Below are positions 8,005-14,073 of a DNA stretch of 14,073 nt, in pieces. Under the pieces are notes generated by a model. The model saw only the letters and a list, made by a program, of their open reading frames with translations, had not been told where the DNA came from and ran no database searches. Location: positions 1 through 14,073 of the forward strand of contig JBILXN010000042.1 in the NCBI GenBank assembly GCA_044378425.1, read 5' to 3'. The stretch's first letter is position 1; every line of letters starts with the position of its first letter. This DNA is from UBA6136 sp044378425 (GTDB lineage: Bacteria; Pseudomonadota; Gammaproteobacteria; Methylococcales; Methylococcaceae). The position numbers and the translations under genes are program-made.

Positions 8005-9321
8005 TCAGTCCGGTGGTAGTGGGTCCCGGCTGTCGTCGCGACGGTCCCAGCGATCCAGCAGAATGGCCACCAGCATGTCACTCAATACGTTCACCGCAGA
8101 GCGTAGTCGGGCAATAAACCAGTCGATAGGGGCGATCAGGGGGATGGCGGCAGCGACTACGGTTTCGGGCAGCCCTGCCGCGCTCAGAACAAGCGGCAGG
8201 ACGATAAGACCTGCTTCAGGAACGCCGGCAATGCCCGCTGCTGCCATCCAGGCTGCCAGTACGATCACGATCTGTTGACCCACATCAAGATCAAACCCAA
8301 TCGCCTGGGCCAGGAACAACGCCGTCATGGCCTCGTAGAGGGTGACGCCGTCGTTATTGAGGTTAGTGCCGGCACACGCAGCCAGCCGTGCGGATCGCTC
8401 ATGTACGCCCATGGCTTTAAGGCAGCACAGGGTGACAGGCACAGTGGCCAGACTGCTATTGGTCGAAAGGCCTGTCAACACAGCATCCGCCCCCCTTCCC
8501 AGATAGACCGAGGCCGGCATACCGCCAAGCAGCCAGGCGATGCTGGGGTAATAGATCAGCGCATGCAGGCAGAGTCCCAGGCTGATGATGCCGATATAGC
8601 CTGCCAATTCAGAAAATATCCCGAGTCCCGCCTTGCCGACGGCCTGTGCGACCAATCCCATCACCGCGAACGGCACCAGTTGAACGACCCAGCCAAGTAC
8701 CTTGGTGAGTAGCCTGTTCATCCCGGAAATAAACAGGGCAAGCACAGGGGCCGCCCGCTGCCAATCGGCATGGTCACTATCGGGCGTCGCGTGATTCAGC
8801 GCGCTGATGGCCGCGCCAAATACGAGGGCGATCAGTACGACGGCTATAACATTATTGCTGACAAAGGGTTCCAGCAGACTTTGAGGTAAAAAACCGGCCA
8901 GGTTCTGCAGGGGATCCAGTGTCGCCCTAGCGGTGAGAGGGGCGGTCCCGAAGTGGCCCAGGAGTTGATCCAGATGCCCTCGCAGCGCTAGGCCCGGCTT
9001 GAAAAGATTCATCAGCCCCAGTCCGATCAGCAGGGCGATAGTCGCATTACCCAGACAGATCACGATCAGGCGGCCACCGCTACGCGCTGAAATTCGGGTT
9101 TTGATGAAGGCGTCAAGGATCGAAAACAGAATGAGGGGTATCGCCAGCGCCTTGAGCAGACGAATGATCAGTAGTCCCAGTTGGCCGAGATCGGCATTGC
9201 CGATGTGGACTATGTAGGCATCGGTGCCGCGCCAGAGTCCGAGCACAACGCCCATCAGCATGGCGAGAATGACTCTGACGGATAAGGGCCAGTGGCTGGG
9301 ATTCAACAGGTGCGGCCACAT
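8005..9321 (-). CDS. Dicarboxylate/amino acid:cation symporter (DAACS/SLC1 family)
   Basis: This is a 438-residue inner-membrane secondary transporter with the elevator fold of GltPh, GltP and DctA. Many hydrophobic helices are visible. The HP1 hairpin carries STNSSLATVP (286-295), TM7 carries GTNLNNDG (318-325) in place of the NMDGT cation motif, HP2 has GIAGVPEAG, and TM8 has Asp400, Arg407 and Asn411. Arg407 aligns with GltPh Arg397, which grips the side-chain carboxylate. The position of GltPh Asp394, which holds the substrate amino group, is Ala404 here, as it is a non-acidic residue in DctA. I therefore infer a dicarboxylate without an amino group rather than glutamate or aspartate. The gene lies 69 bases after the ParA-like gene on the same strand and may be cotranscribed. 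The substrate is not certain. Confidence 0.9.
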   Translation of the reverse strand: MWPHLLNPSHWPLSVRVILAMLMGVVLGLWRGTDAYIVHIGNADLGQLGLLIIRLLKALAIPLILFSILDAFIKTRISARSGGRLIVICLGNATIALLIGLGLMNLFKPGLALRGHLDQLLGHFGTAPLTARATLDPLQNLAGFLPQSLLEPFVSNNVIAVVLIALVFGAAISALNHATPDSDHADWQRAAPVLALFISGMNRLLTKVLGWVVQLVPFAVMGLVAQAVGKAGLGIFSELAGYIGIISLGLCLHALIYYPSIAWLLGGMPASVYLGRGADAVLTGLSTNSSLATVPVTLCCLKAMGVHERSARLAACAGTNLNNDGVTLYEAMTALFLAQAIGFDLDVGQQIVIVLAAWMAAAGIAGVPEAGLIVLPLVLSAAGLPETVVAAAIPLIAPIDWFIARLRSAVNVLSDMLVAILLDRWDRRDDSRDPLPPD

Positions 9322-9390
9322 CGTAACGGTCGCCTTGAGGGCGGCATGGCGGAGGATGATCCGGGCCTGAGGTTGTTTCAGTCGGCGAAA

Positions 9391-10182
9391 TTACCGGCTC
9401 TGGCGTCGTTGCTCCAGTTCATCGTGCAGTGCCCTGAACTCCTCGCTGAGTTTGTGATCCGGCACGAAATGAATCATGGGCATGCTAAGGCTATGGGATT
9501 CGCGGACTTTAACCGAGCTGGAGAGTTTGGTGTCGAGCACCGGGTGTCCCGCCGCGATCAGTTCATCTACCAACTGTTGCGGCAACTTGGCCCTGCCCTG
9601 GAACTGGTTCACGATAATGCCTTCGATCTCAAGCGCTGGGTTGTGATCCGCCTTGATTTCGGCAATGGTACCTAGCAGGTTGTAGAGTGCTTCGCGGGAA
9701 AATGCATCGCAGTCGAAAGGCACCAGACAATTTTTGGCCGCCATCAGGGCCGAGCGACTGTAGAAATTCAATACTGGCGGGGTATCAATGTAGATGCGGT
9801 CGAAACCTTGCAGAGCCTCCAGCGCCTCTCTCAGTTTGTAAATCTTGAGGCGGGATTCAAGTCGCGATTGCAGCGGTTCCATCTCGGGATGAGAGGGCAA
9901 CACATGGAGATTCGGGTAGGGCGTTTCGTGTATCTGATCATTCAGGTTTTCTTCCTGTCCCTTGCCAAACAGGTTACGGCTGAGCGTTTCCTTGAAAAAA
10001 TGGGCTATCGTGGCATCCGGGTCATGCACCTTGTCGCCCAACAGGTAGTGGGAGGAATTGCCCTGTATATCGAGGTCAACAACCAGGGTTTTTTTTCCCT
10101 GTGCGGCGCTCACTGCGGCAAGATTACAGGTTATCGTCGATTTTCCGACGCCCCCTTTTTGATTGAAAACCACCCTGACCAT
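9391..10182 (-). CDS. Orphan ParA/MinD-type ATPase
   Basis: This is a 263-residue cytoplasmic P-loop ATPase of the ParA/Soj group, whose members position DNA or protein complexes by ATP-dependent dimerisation and DNA binding. The deviant Walker A motif KGGVGKST (9-16) has the signature Lys9 and Lys14. The A' motif is VVDLDIQGN, with Ile where Pro is usual, and Walker B is IYIDTPP with Asp133. There is no N-terminal helix-turn-helix, so it is of the short chromosomal type. No ParB gene or obvious parS cluster is nearby, so the cargo is unknown. ATG 10182 was chosen over a TTG at 10200 because it begins just before the conserved VRVVFNQKGG. A promoter of its own is visible 38 bases upstream. 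Confidence 0.88.
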   Translation of the reverse strand: MVRVVFNQKGGVGKSTITCNLAAVSAAQGKKTLVVDLDIQGNSSHYLLGDKVHDPDATIAHFFKETLSRNLFGKGQEENLNDQIHETPYPNLHVLPSHPEMEPLQSRLESRLKIYKLREALEALQGFDRIYIDTPPVLNFYSRSALMAAKNCLVPFDCDAFSREALYNLLGTIAEIKADHNPALEIEGIIVNQFQGRAKLPQQLVDELIAAGHPVLDTKLSSSVKVRESHSLSMPMIHFVPDHKLSEEFRALHDELEQRRQSR

Positions 10183-10219
10183 ACGTATGTCTCGTATCAA
10201 CTAGTAAAAGAATGTTGCC

Positions 10220-10248
10220 AGTATAAGCAAAAACCGAGGTATTGCCAT
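10220..10248 (-). promoter_or_regulatory. Putative sigma-70 promoter of the ParA-like gene, with overlapping inverted repeat
   Basis: On the minus strand ATGGCA (10248-10243, 4 of 6 to TTGACA) is separated by exactly 17 bases from TATACT (10225-10220, 5 of 6 to TATAAT). Transcription would start about 30 bases before the ATG at 10182. A perfect 5-bp inverted repeat with a 4-base loop (GGTAT-TGCC-ATACC, 10238-10251) covers the -35 and could be an operator. Confidence 0.5.
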
Positions 10249-10276
10249 ACCCGGGCGATTTTTGACCTTGGTGGAA

Positions 10277-10753
10277 TTACTCCGGGTCCCAGGCCGGACG
10301 GCCCATACTGTTAGGGTTGGTGATGCCCCAGTAGCCCCAGTTACCCCAAGGTCCCGAAGGACTCCAGCCGGCTTGCTGATTTTCCTGAATCTCATGGGTG
10401 ACTGTGGCCTGATTTGATCTGGCGCTGTCCTTACCTAATTGCTGAAGGTTATTGAACTCGGATTCCCTCCCCACATACAGGCAACTGCAGATATCGGGGT
10501 CGGCATAGATGTAATAGACATTATCAGGCCGAGGAATCCGGGTGACCCGTTCAGGCGGCAGGGTCGTCAGCATCTCTTGCCGCTCCTTGGTATCTGCCAT
10601 CATGATCTTGAACCCCGCCGCCCGTAGTTGGCTTTCCATGGAGCGGGTGCTGGAGTTGGTTATTTCGTGTTTGACCGATGAGCATGCGCTCAGCAGGACA
10701 ACAGCCACGAGGGCCGCACAATGCGAGGCTAGACGATGGATCACTGGGTTCAT
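10277..10753 (-). CDS. Small putative lipoprotein of unknown function
   Basis: This is a 158-residue protein with a lipoprotein signal: a hydrophobic stretch at about 8-22 ending in the lipobox LSAC, with Cys24 as the lipidated residue. The next residue is Ser, which fits outer-membrane sorting. The body has a Thr/Pro/Arg-rich middle, then YYIYADPDICSCLYVGRESEF (about 80-100), which contains a CxC pair. A block like this occurs in other proteobacterial hypothetical lipoproteins as far as I recall. The C-terminus is rich in Trp, Gly and Pro. ATG 10753 is chosen because it places the signal at the N-terminus; the frame stays open upstream to 10942 but that part does not look coding. No good ribosome site is seen. 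It is divergent from the Sel1 lipoprotein. Function is unknown. Confidence 0.75.
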   Translation of the reverse strand: MNPVIHRLASHCAALVAVVLLSACSSVKHEITNSSTRSMESQLRAAGFKIMMADTKERQEMLTTLPPERVTRIPRPDNVYYIYADPDICSCLYVGRESEFNNLQQLGKDSARSNQATVTHEIQENQQAGWSPSGPWGNWGYWGITNPNSMGRPAWDPE

Positions 10754-10782
10754 GGGAGTTTTGAATGCGCCTGGATGGTTGG

Positions 10783-10800
10783 GTCCCGAGAGTCCGGGAC
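10783..10800. repeat. Short inverted repeat in the divergent gap
   Basis: GTCCCG (10783-10788) and CGGGAC (10795-10800) are perfect complements with a 6-base loop, 30 bases upstream of the small lipoprotein start on the minus strand. It may be a leader hairpin or a regulator site. Confidence 0.35.
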
Positions 10801-10804
10801 AATC

Positions 10805-10904
10805 TGATCTGTGTTTTACGGCAACTGAATGATAGGCGCTAGGGCCATCCCCGTCGAGATTATCGGTGGTAAAGTCATGATCTGTGCCCTGATTTGTCAG
10901 ATCA
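10805..10904. repeat. Repeated TGATCTG boxes in the divergent gap
   Basis: TGATCTGTG occurs twice in direct orientation (10805-10813 and 10878-10886), and its first 7 bases recur inverted as CAGATCA (10898-10904). The second and third boxes form a 7-bp inverted repeat with a 13-base spacer. The gap 10754-10951 between two divergent lipoprotein genes has no other coding content, so these are candidate operator boxes. No convincing promoter pair was found beside them. Confidence 0.35.
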
Positions 10905-10951
10905 CGATAAAATTCAAGTCCTGTTCCATCCACGCCCATCAATCATTCCCT

Positions 10952-11737
10952 ATGAATCGTCTGTCGTGTGCCTTAGCTAGTATTTTGTTCAGCGGTTGCA
11001 GTCTCATGCCGTCCATTCAACCAGACCCCCCGGCAACCGAGCAGACAGCGGGCATGGGCGATGAAGTTGCCCGCTGTGCCAGCAGTCAGCATGGCATGGT
11101 TACCAGCGGTAGTGTGGTGGTGGGAAAGATTCCCGGAGAGTCTGGTGCTCTCGACGCCTTGTTTTGGTGTACCAAGGCGGCGCAAAAAGGTGATGCCCGC
11201 TCTCAGTTCGTGCTGGCAGAAATGTATGAAAAGGGCCTGGGCGTGGCCAAAAACCAGGCCGAGGCCGTGCGGTGGTACAAGGCCTCTGCTAATCGGGGTT
11301 ATGCGGCAGCGCAGTACAGGGTCGGCCTGATGTATGGCAAGGGCGAGGGTGTTCTGCAGGACAAAAATGAGGCAACCCGCTGGTACGCCAGGGCAGCCGA
11401 GCAAGGTCATGCCGAGGCGCAGTTCACTATGGGTTTTCGCTATGAGTTCGGAAAAGGCATCGCCCAGAACTACACCGAAGCCGTACGTTGGTACAGCCGG
11501 GCGGCAGATCAGGGCAATTCCTCGGCTCAGAACTACCTCGGAGTCATGTCGGCTGCCGGCCATGGCCTGCCTCAGAATTCGGTCGAAGCCTACAAGTGGT
11601 TCAATCTGGCTGCAGTTTCCGGTAACAGGGAATACATTACCAATCGTGACAAGATGGCGAAAAAACTCTCGCAGTCCCAACTTGCCGAAGGGCAAAGACT
11701 GGCTAGCGAGTGGGTGAAACAGCATACCATCCGGTAA
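10952..11737 (+). CDS. Sel1-repeat (SLR) lipoprotein
   Basis: The 261-residue product begins with a short hydrophobic signal ending in FSGC, so Cys16 is probably lipidated, although Phe at the -3 position is unusual. After a Pro/Thr-rich linker come four consecutive 36-residue Sel1 repeats at about 81-116, 117-152, 153-188 and 189-224, preceded by a partial one (67-80). Each has the A-x-x-x-L/M-G-x-x-Y-x-x-G-x-G pattern followed by AVRWYxxAAxxG. A helical tail (KLSQSQLAEGQRLASEWV) is common after Sel1 arrays. Sel1 repeats form alpha-alpha superhelices that bind partner proteins; bacterial examples act in envelope and signalling complexes. The partner here is unknown. ATG 10952 is chosen for the signal; the frame extends upstream to 10829 without a better start. 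Confidence 0.85.
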   Translation: MNRLSCALASILFSGCSLMPSIQPDPPATEQTAGMGDEVARCASSQHGMVTSGSVVVGKIPGESGALDALFWCTKAAQKGDARSQFVLAEMYEKGLGVAKNQAEAVRWYKASANRGYAAAQYRVGLMYGKGEGVLQDKNEATRWYARAAEQGHAEAQFTMGFRYEFGKGIAQNYTEAVRWYSRAADQGNSSAQNYLGVMSAAGHGLPQNSVEAYKWFNLAAVSGNREYITNRDKMAKKLSQSQLAEGQRLASEWVKQHTIR

Positions 11738-11755
11738 CCGCAACGCCCTGATCCG

Positions 11756-12949
11756 TCACAAAGCTGCTGCGAATCCGAAATAAGTGATCAGCGACGGGGT
11801 AAAGTCAGTCGTGCCGCCGCTGGCTTGCCCGTAAAGGGCCAGTCGCGAATTGACGGTCCACAGGAAGCCGCCACCGACAGCATTTTCCCTCATTTCTGCG
11901 TTATGACTGTACTGGTTGTAATCCGTCATGGATCGCGAGCGAGGGCCACGGGGCAGGTTGCTGGCGTTGTAGTAGCCATGCACGAACAGGGCGAAATTGT
12001 CACTGAAGACATCCCGCTGGATAGCCCACTGAAAATTAAATTGCCACTCATTCTCCTGTGCGTAATTGAGCGTTCTGACAGCGCCCAAGTTATATTCAAA
12101 GTCGATATCAAACGGCAAGGATTGATCGAAATTAAAGGAAATGCTGGGTTGGGTACCACCATTGGTGATGCTATTACCCAGCCACTCGGTTTGGATGTAA
12201 GCCTCTATTCCCATCGCCGGTAGAAAGTACTCCTCATTTTCGGCGAAGACGAAAATTTTGGTATCAAAGGCCAGGGGAGAAAACGCCCATGTATCGGTTT
12301 TACCACCGGTCCAGGTCGGGCCGTTGCTGAAAATCCGCAGTTCGATATTGTCGGTGACGCCATAACGGGTCAAAAATTCGGCGTTGTACTGTTCGGGACT
12401 CCCCTTGGACCTGCCGTAGTAGCTGAATCCCGACACCTCAACATAGGCGCTTCCTTGTGGAAGTGTGAAAGCGCTATTAGGGAAGTTGGCAAGATCGGAG
12501 CCGGGATTGCTGATATCGGGTTGTGAACGCCAGGTGCTGATGTTCTCTGGTGAACGCGCCTTGGAGCGCTCATAGCGGCCTGCCTGGAAGGCTTCTTTTG
12601 TTGTCCGGGTGCTGTGGGCGGACCAGTGACCCAGATCGGGTCTGTTCGTCTTGTCGGTTAAGGCGCCTGCCGAATTCACAGCGTTCGCAGGCCCTAAGGC
12701 GTGCGCCTGCAGCCGACCATAGTCTCGATAGATCCGATAGCGAAGGCCATTGTTCGGTTTGATGGTGGCGGCAAGATGAGACATTGATGAGTCTGCCTCG
12801 TTTTTGTGGGTATCCACTGGCGGCGTCGCAAGGGTGCATCCTGTGACCTGCAAGGTCATCGACAATACCGTTCCAGCCCAGCTAACAGAGAACACCCGGG
12901 AACGCCGTGCATAACGGGAGTAAGCGGCGTTAATGGGGCTGGATGGCAA
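11756..12949 (-). CDS. Putative outer-membrane beta-barrel, phenol-degradation MetA-like transporter type
   Basis: The mature part looks like an outer-membrane barrel. Alternating aromatic and polar strands follow residue ~160, starting with FPNSAFTLPQGSAYVEVSGF and LTRYGVTDNIELRIF, which resemble the putative MetA-pathway-of-phenol-degradation family (Phenol_MetA_deg), thought to be outer-membrane channels. The signal is RYARRSRVFSVSWAGTVLSM followed by VTGC, a possible lipobox with Cys38. About 100 residues of low-complexity linker separate signal and barrel. No ATG fits. The TTG at 12949 is chosen because CAGAGA lies 5 nt before it and it leaves a full signal. A TTG at 13021 would overlap the upstream gene by 41 bases, and an ATG at 12859 would cut the signal. 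It is the last gene of a three-gene minus-strand operon. The substrate is unknown. Confidence 0.7.
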   Translation of the reverse strand: MPSSPINAAYSRYARRSRVFSVSWAGTVLSMTLQVTGCTLATPPVDTHKNEADSSMSHLAATIKPNNGLRYRIYRDYGRLQAHALGPANAVNSAGALTDKTNRPDLGHWSAHSTRTTKEAFQAGRYERSKARSPENISTWRSQPDISNPGSDLANFPNSAFTLPQGSAYVEVSGFSYYGRSKGSPEQYNAEFLTRYGVTDNIELRIFSNGPTWTGGKTDTWAFSPLAFDTKIFVFAENEEYFLPAMGIEAYIQTEWLGNSITNGGTQPSISFNFDQSLPFDIDFEYNLGAVRTLNYAQENEWQFNFQWAIQRDVFSDNFALFVHGYYNASNLPRGPRSRSMTDYNQYSHNAEMRENAVGGGFLWTVNSRLALYGQASGGTTDFTPSLITYFGFAAAL

Positions 12950-12954
12950 GGTAA

Positions 12955-12960
12955 TCTCTG
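12955..12960 (-). promoter_or_regulatory. Ribosome binding site deciding a TTG start
   Basis: On the minus strand CAGAGA lies 5 nt before the TTG at 12949. It is the only good Shine-Dalgarno match near the possible starts of the barrel gene, and so favours the TTG start. Confidence 0.4.
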
Positions 12961-12980
12961 GGTAACGTCGCGTTTGCGGA

Positions 12981-13498
12981 TTACTTGATAAGGGGGAGTT
13001 CTTCTTCGATTCCGGCGTCAATGAAAGCCGTGACTTTGGTCTCGATATGGTAGTAACGTGCCAGTTTTATTGGCGGCAGCAGGGCCTTGAAACTGCTGAG
13101 GTAGCGGCGCCCCAGTTGATGCCGGGCATCGGCCAGTTCTATTCTGTCCTGCATGAATTTTGTGGCTTCCACGTCGTCCATATCGTCATAACGATTGCCG
13201 AACTCTTCAATCAACCGCTGTGTTTTCAGGCTCAGGAGCTTCAGTTCTTCCTGAAAGGTTTCATAAACCGGCCAGAACCGCTCGGCCTCAATACCTGTAA
13301 GACTCAGCGTTTCCGACACTAACTGCCTTTTCTCCCGATACAAATCCTGACTGGCTGCCTCAAGCCCACTCGCGGAGTCGCCAATAGCTGCCATTGAAAC
13401 ACCCAGGGCCGATACCGATAACAGTATCGCCCTTGCTGGTTTGAGCCATCGGCCAGTGTCTGGATGGCTCCCGTTTTTGTCTGGGAGGCGGCCGGTTG

Positions 13499-13502
<4 letters not shown>
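12981..13502 (-). CDS. Exported helical protein, Spy/CpxP (LTXXQ)-like
   Basis: The 173-residue product has a basic N-terminus, then a hydrophobic segment at about 23-40 (ARAILLSVSALGVSMAAIG) that may be a signal peptide or anchor. The rest is almost wholly helical and charged. The pattern LSLTGIEAERFWPVYETFQEEL (66-87), then LLPPIKLARYYHIETKVTAFID, resembles the LTxxQ hairpins of Spy and CpxP, periplasmic chaperone-like proteins linked to envelope stress. The first motif reads LTGIEAERF here, so the strict LTxxQ is absent. Function as a chaperone is inference only. ATG 13502 overlaps the upstream stop by 4 bases (ATGA), so translation is coupled. The longer reading to 13541 would overlap more. 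Confidence 0.72.

Positions 13503-14073
<571 letters not shown>

Noticed and set aside
8275..8712. 145-codon plus-strand ORF antisense to the symporter
   Set aside because: It is a shadow of the transmembrane codons of the DAACS gene, with polar low-complexity translation and no motif.
9808..10314. 168-codon plus-strand ORF antisense to the ParA-like gene
   Set aside because: It lies opposite a gene with intact Walker motifs and shows no recognisable domain.
10973..11743. 256-codon minus-strand ORF antisense to the Sel1 gene
   Set aside because: It mirrors the repeated codons of the Sel1 gene and has no signal, motif or ribosome site. The plus strand encodes a clear four-repeat lipoprotein.

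Overview
The window looks like a chromosomal segment of a gammaproteobacterium of moderately high GC. The evidence is the order era-recO-pdxJ, the class A penicillin-binding protein of PBP1b type, the DusA-type dihydrouridine synthase and the lipoprotein-rich envelope genes. The genus cannot be fixed from the sequence alone. No rRNA, tRNA, CRISPR array, insertion sequence or phage gene was seen. No gene-free stretch exceeds 300 bases; the longest is the divergent gap 10754-10951.

Bases 1-7948, all on the plus strand, are mostly housekeeping. The 3' part of era (ribosome-assembly GTPase) overlaps recO (recombinational repair) by 4 bases, and recO overlaps pdxJ (vitamin B6 synthesis) by 11 bases. 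Next comes an unrecognised two-helix membrane protein where many relatives carry acpS. It is followed by dusA (tRNA dihydrouridine), folE (GTP cyclohydrolase I, with a visible -10 and ribosome site), mrcB (bifunctional peptidoglycan synthase) and a classical short-chain dehydrogenase.

Bases 8005-10753 are on the minus strand. In transcription order they carry a small lipoprotein with a conserved-looking CLYVG core, an orphan ParA-type ATPase with its own promoter and no ParB, and a DAACS-family dicarboxylate-type symporter with altered substrate and cation residues. A Sel1-repeat lipoprotein (10952-11737, plus strand) is divergent from the small lipoprotein.

Bases 11756-14073, minus strand, form a compact three-gene envelope operon. 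The first gene, cut by the window edge, encodes a protein with a long Ala-Pro tract between two copies of a short YID(N/H)PP motif. The second, joined by an ATGA overlap, encodes an exported helical protein resembling the Spy/CpxP (LTXXQ) group. The third encodes a probable outer-membrane beta-barrel of the phenol-degradation 'MetA' transporter type. This operon is the least understood part of the window and the best candidate for an undescribed system. Its function is not evident from the sequence.
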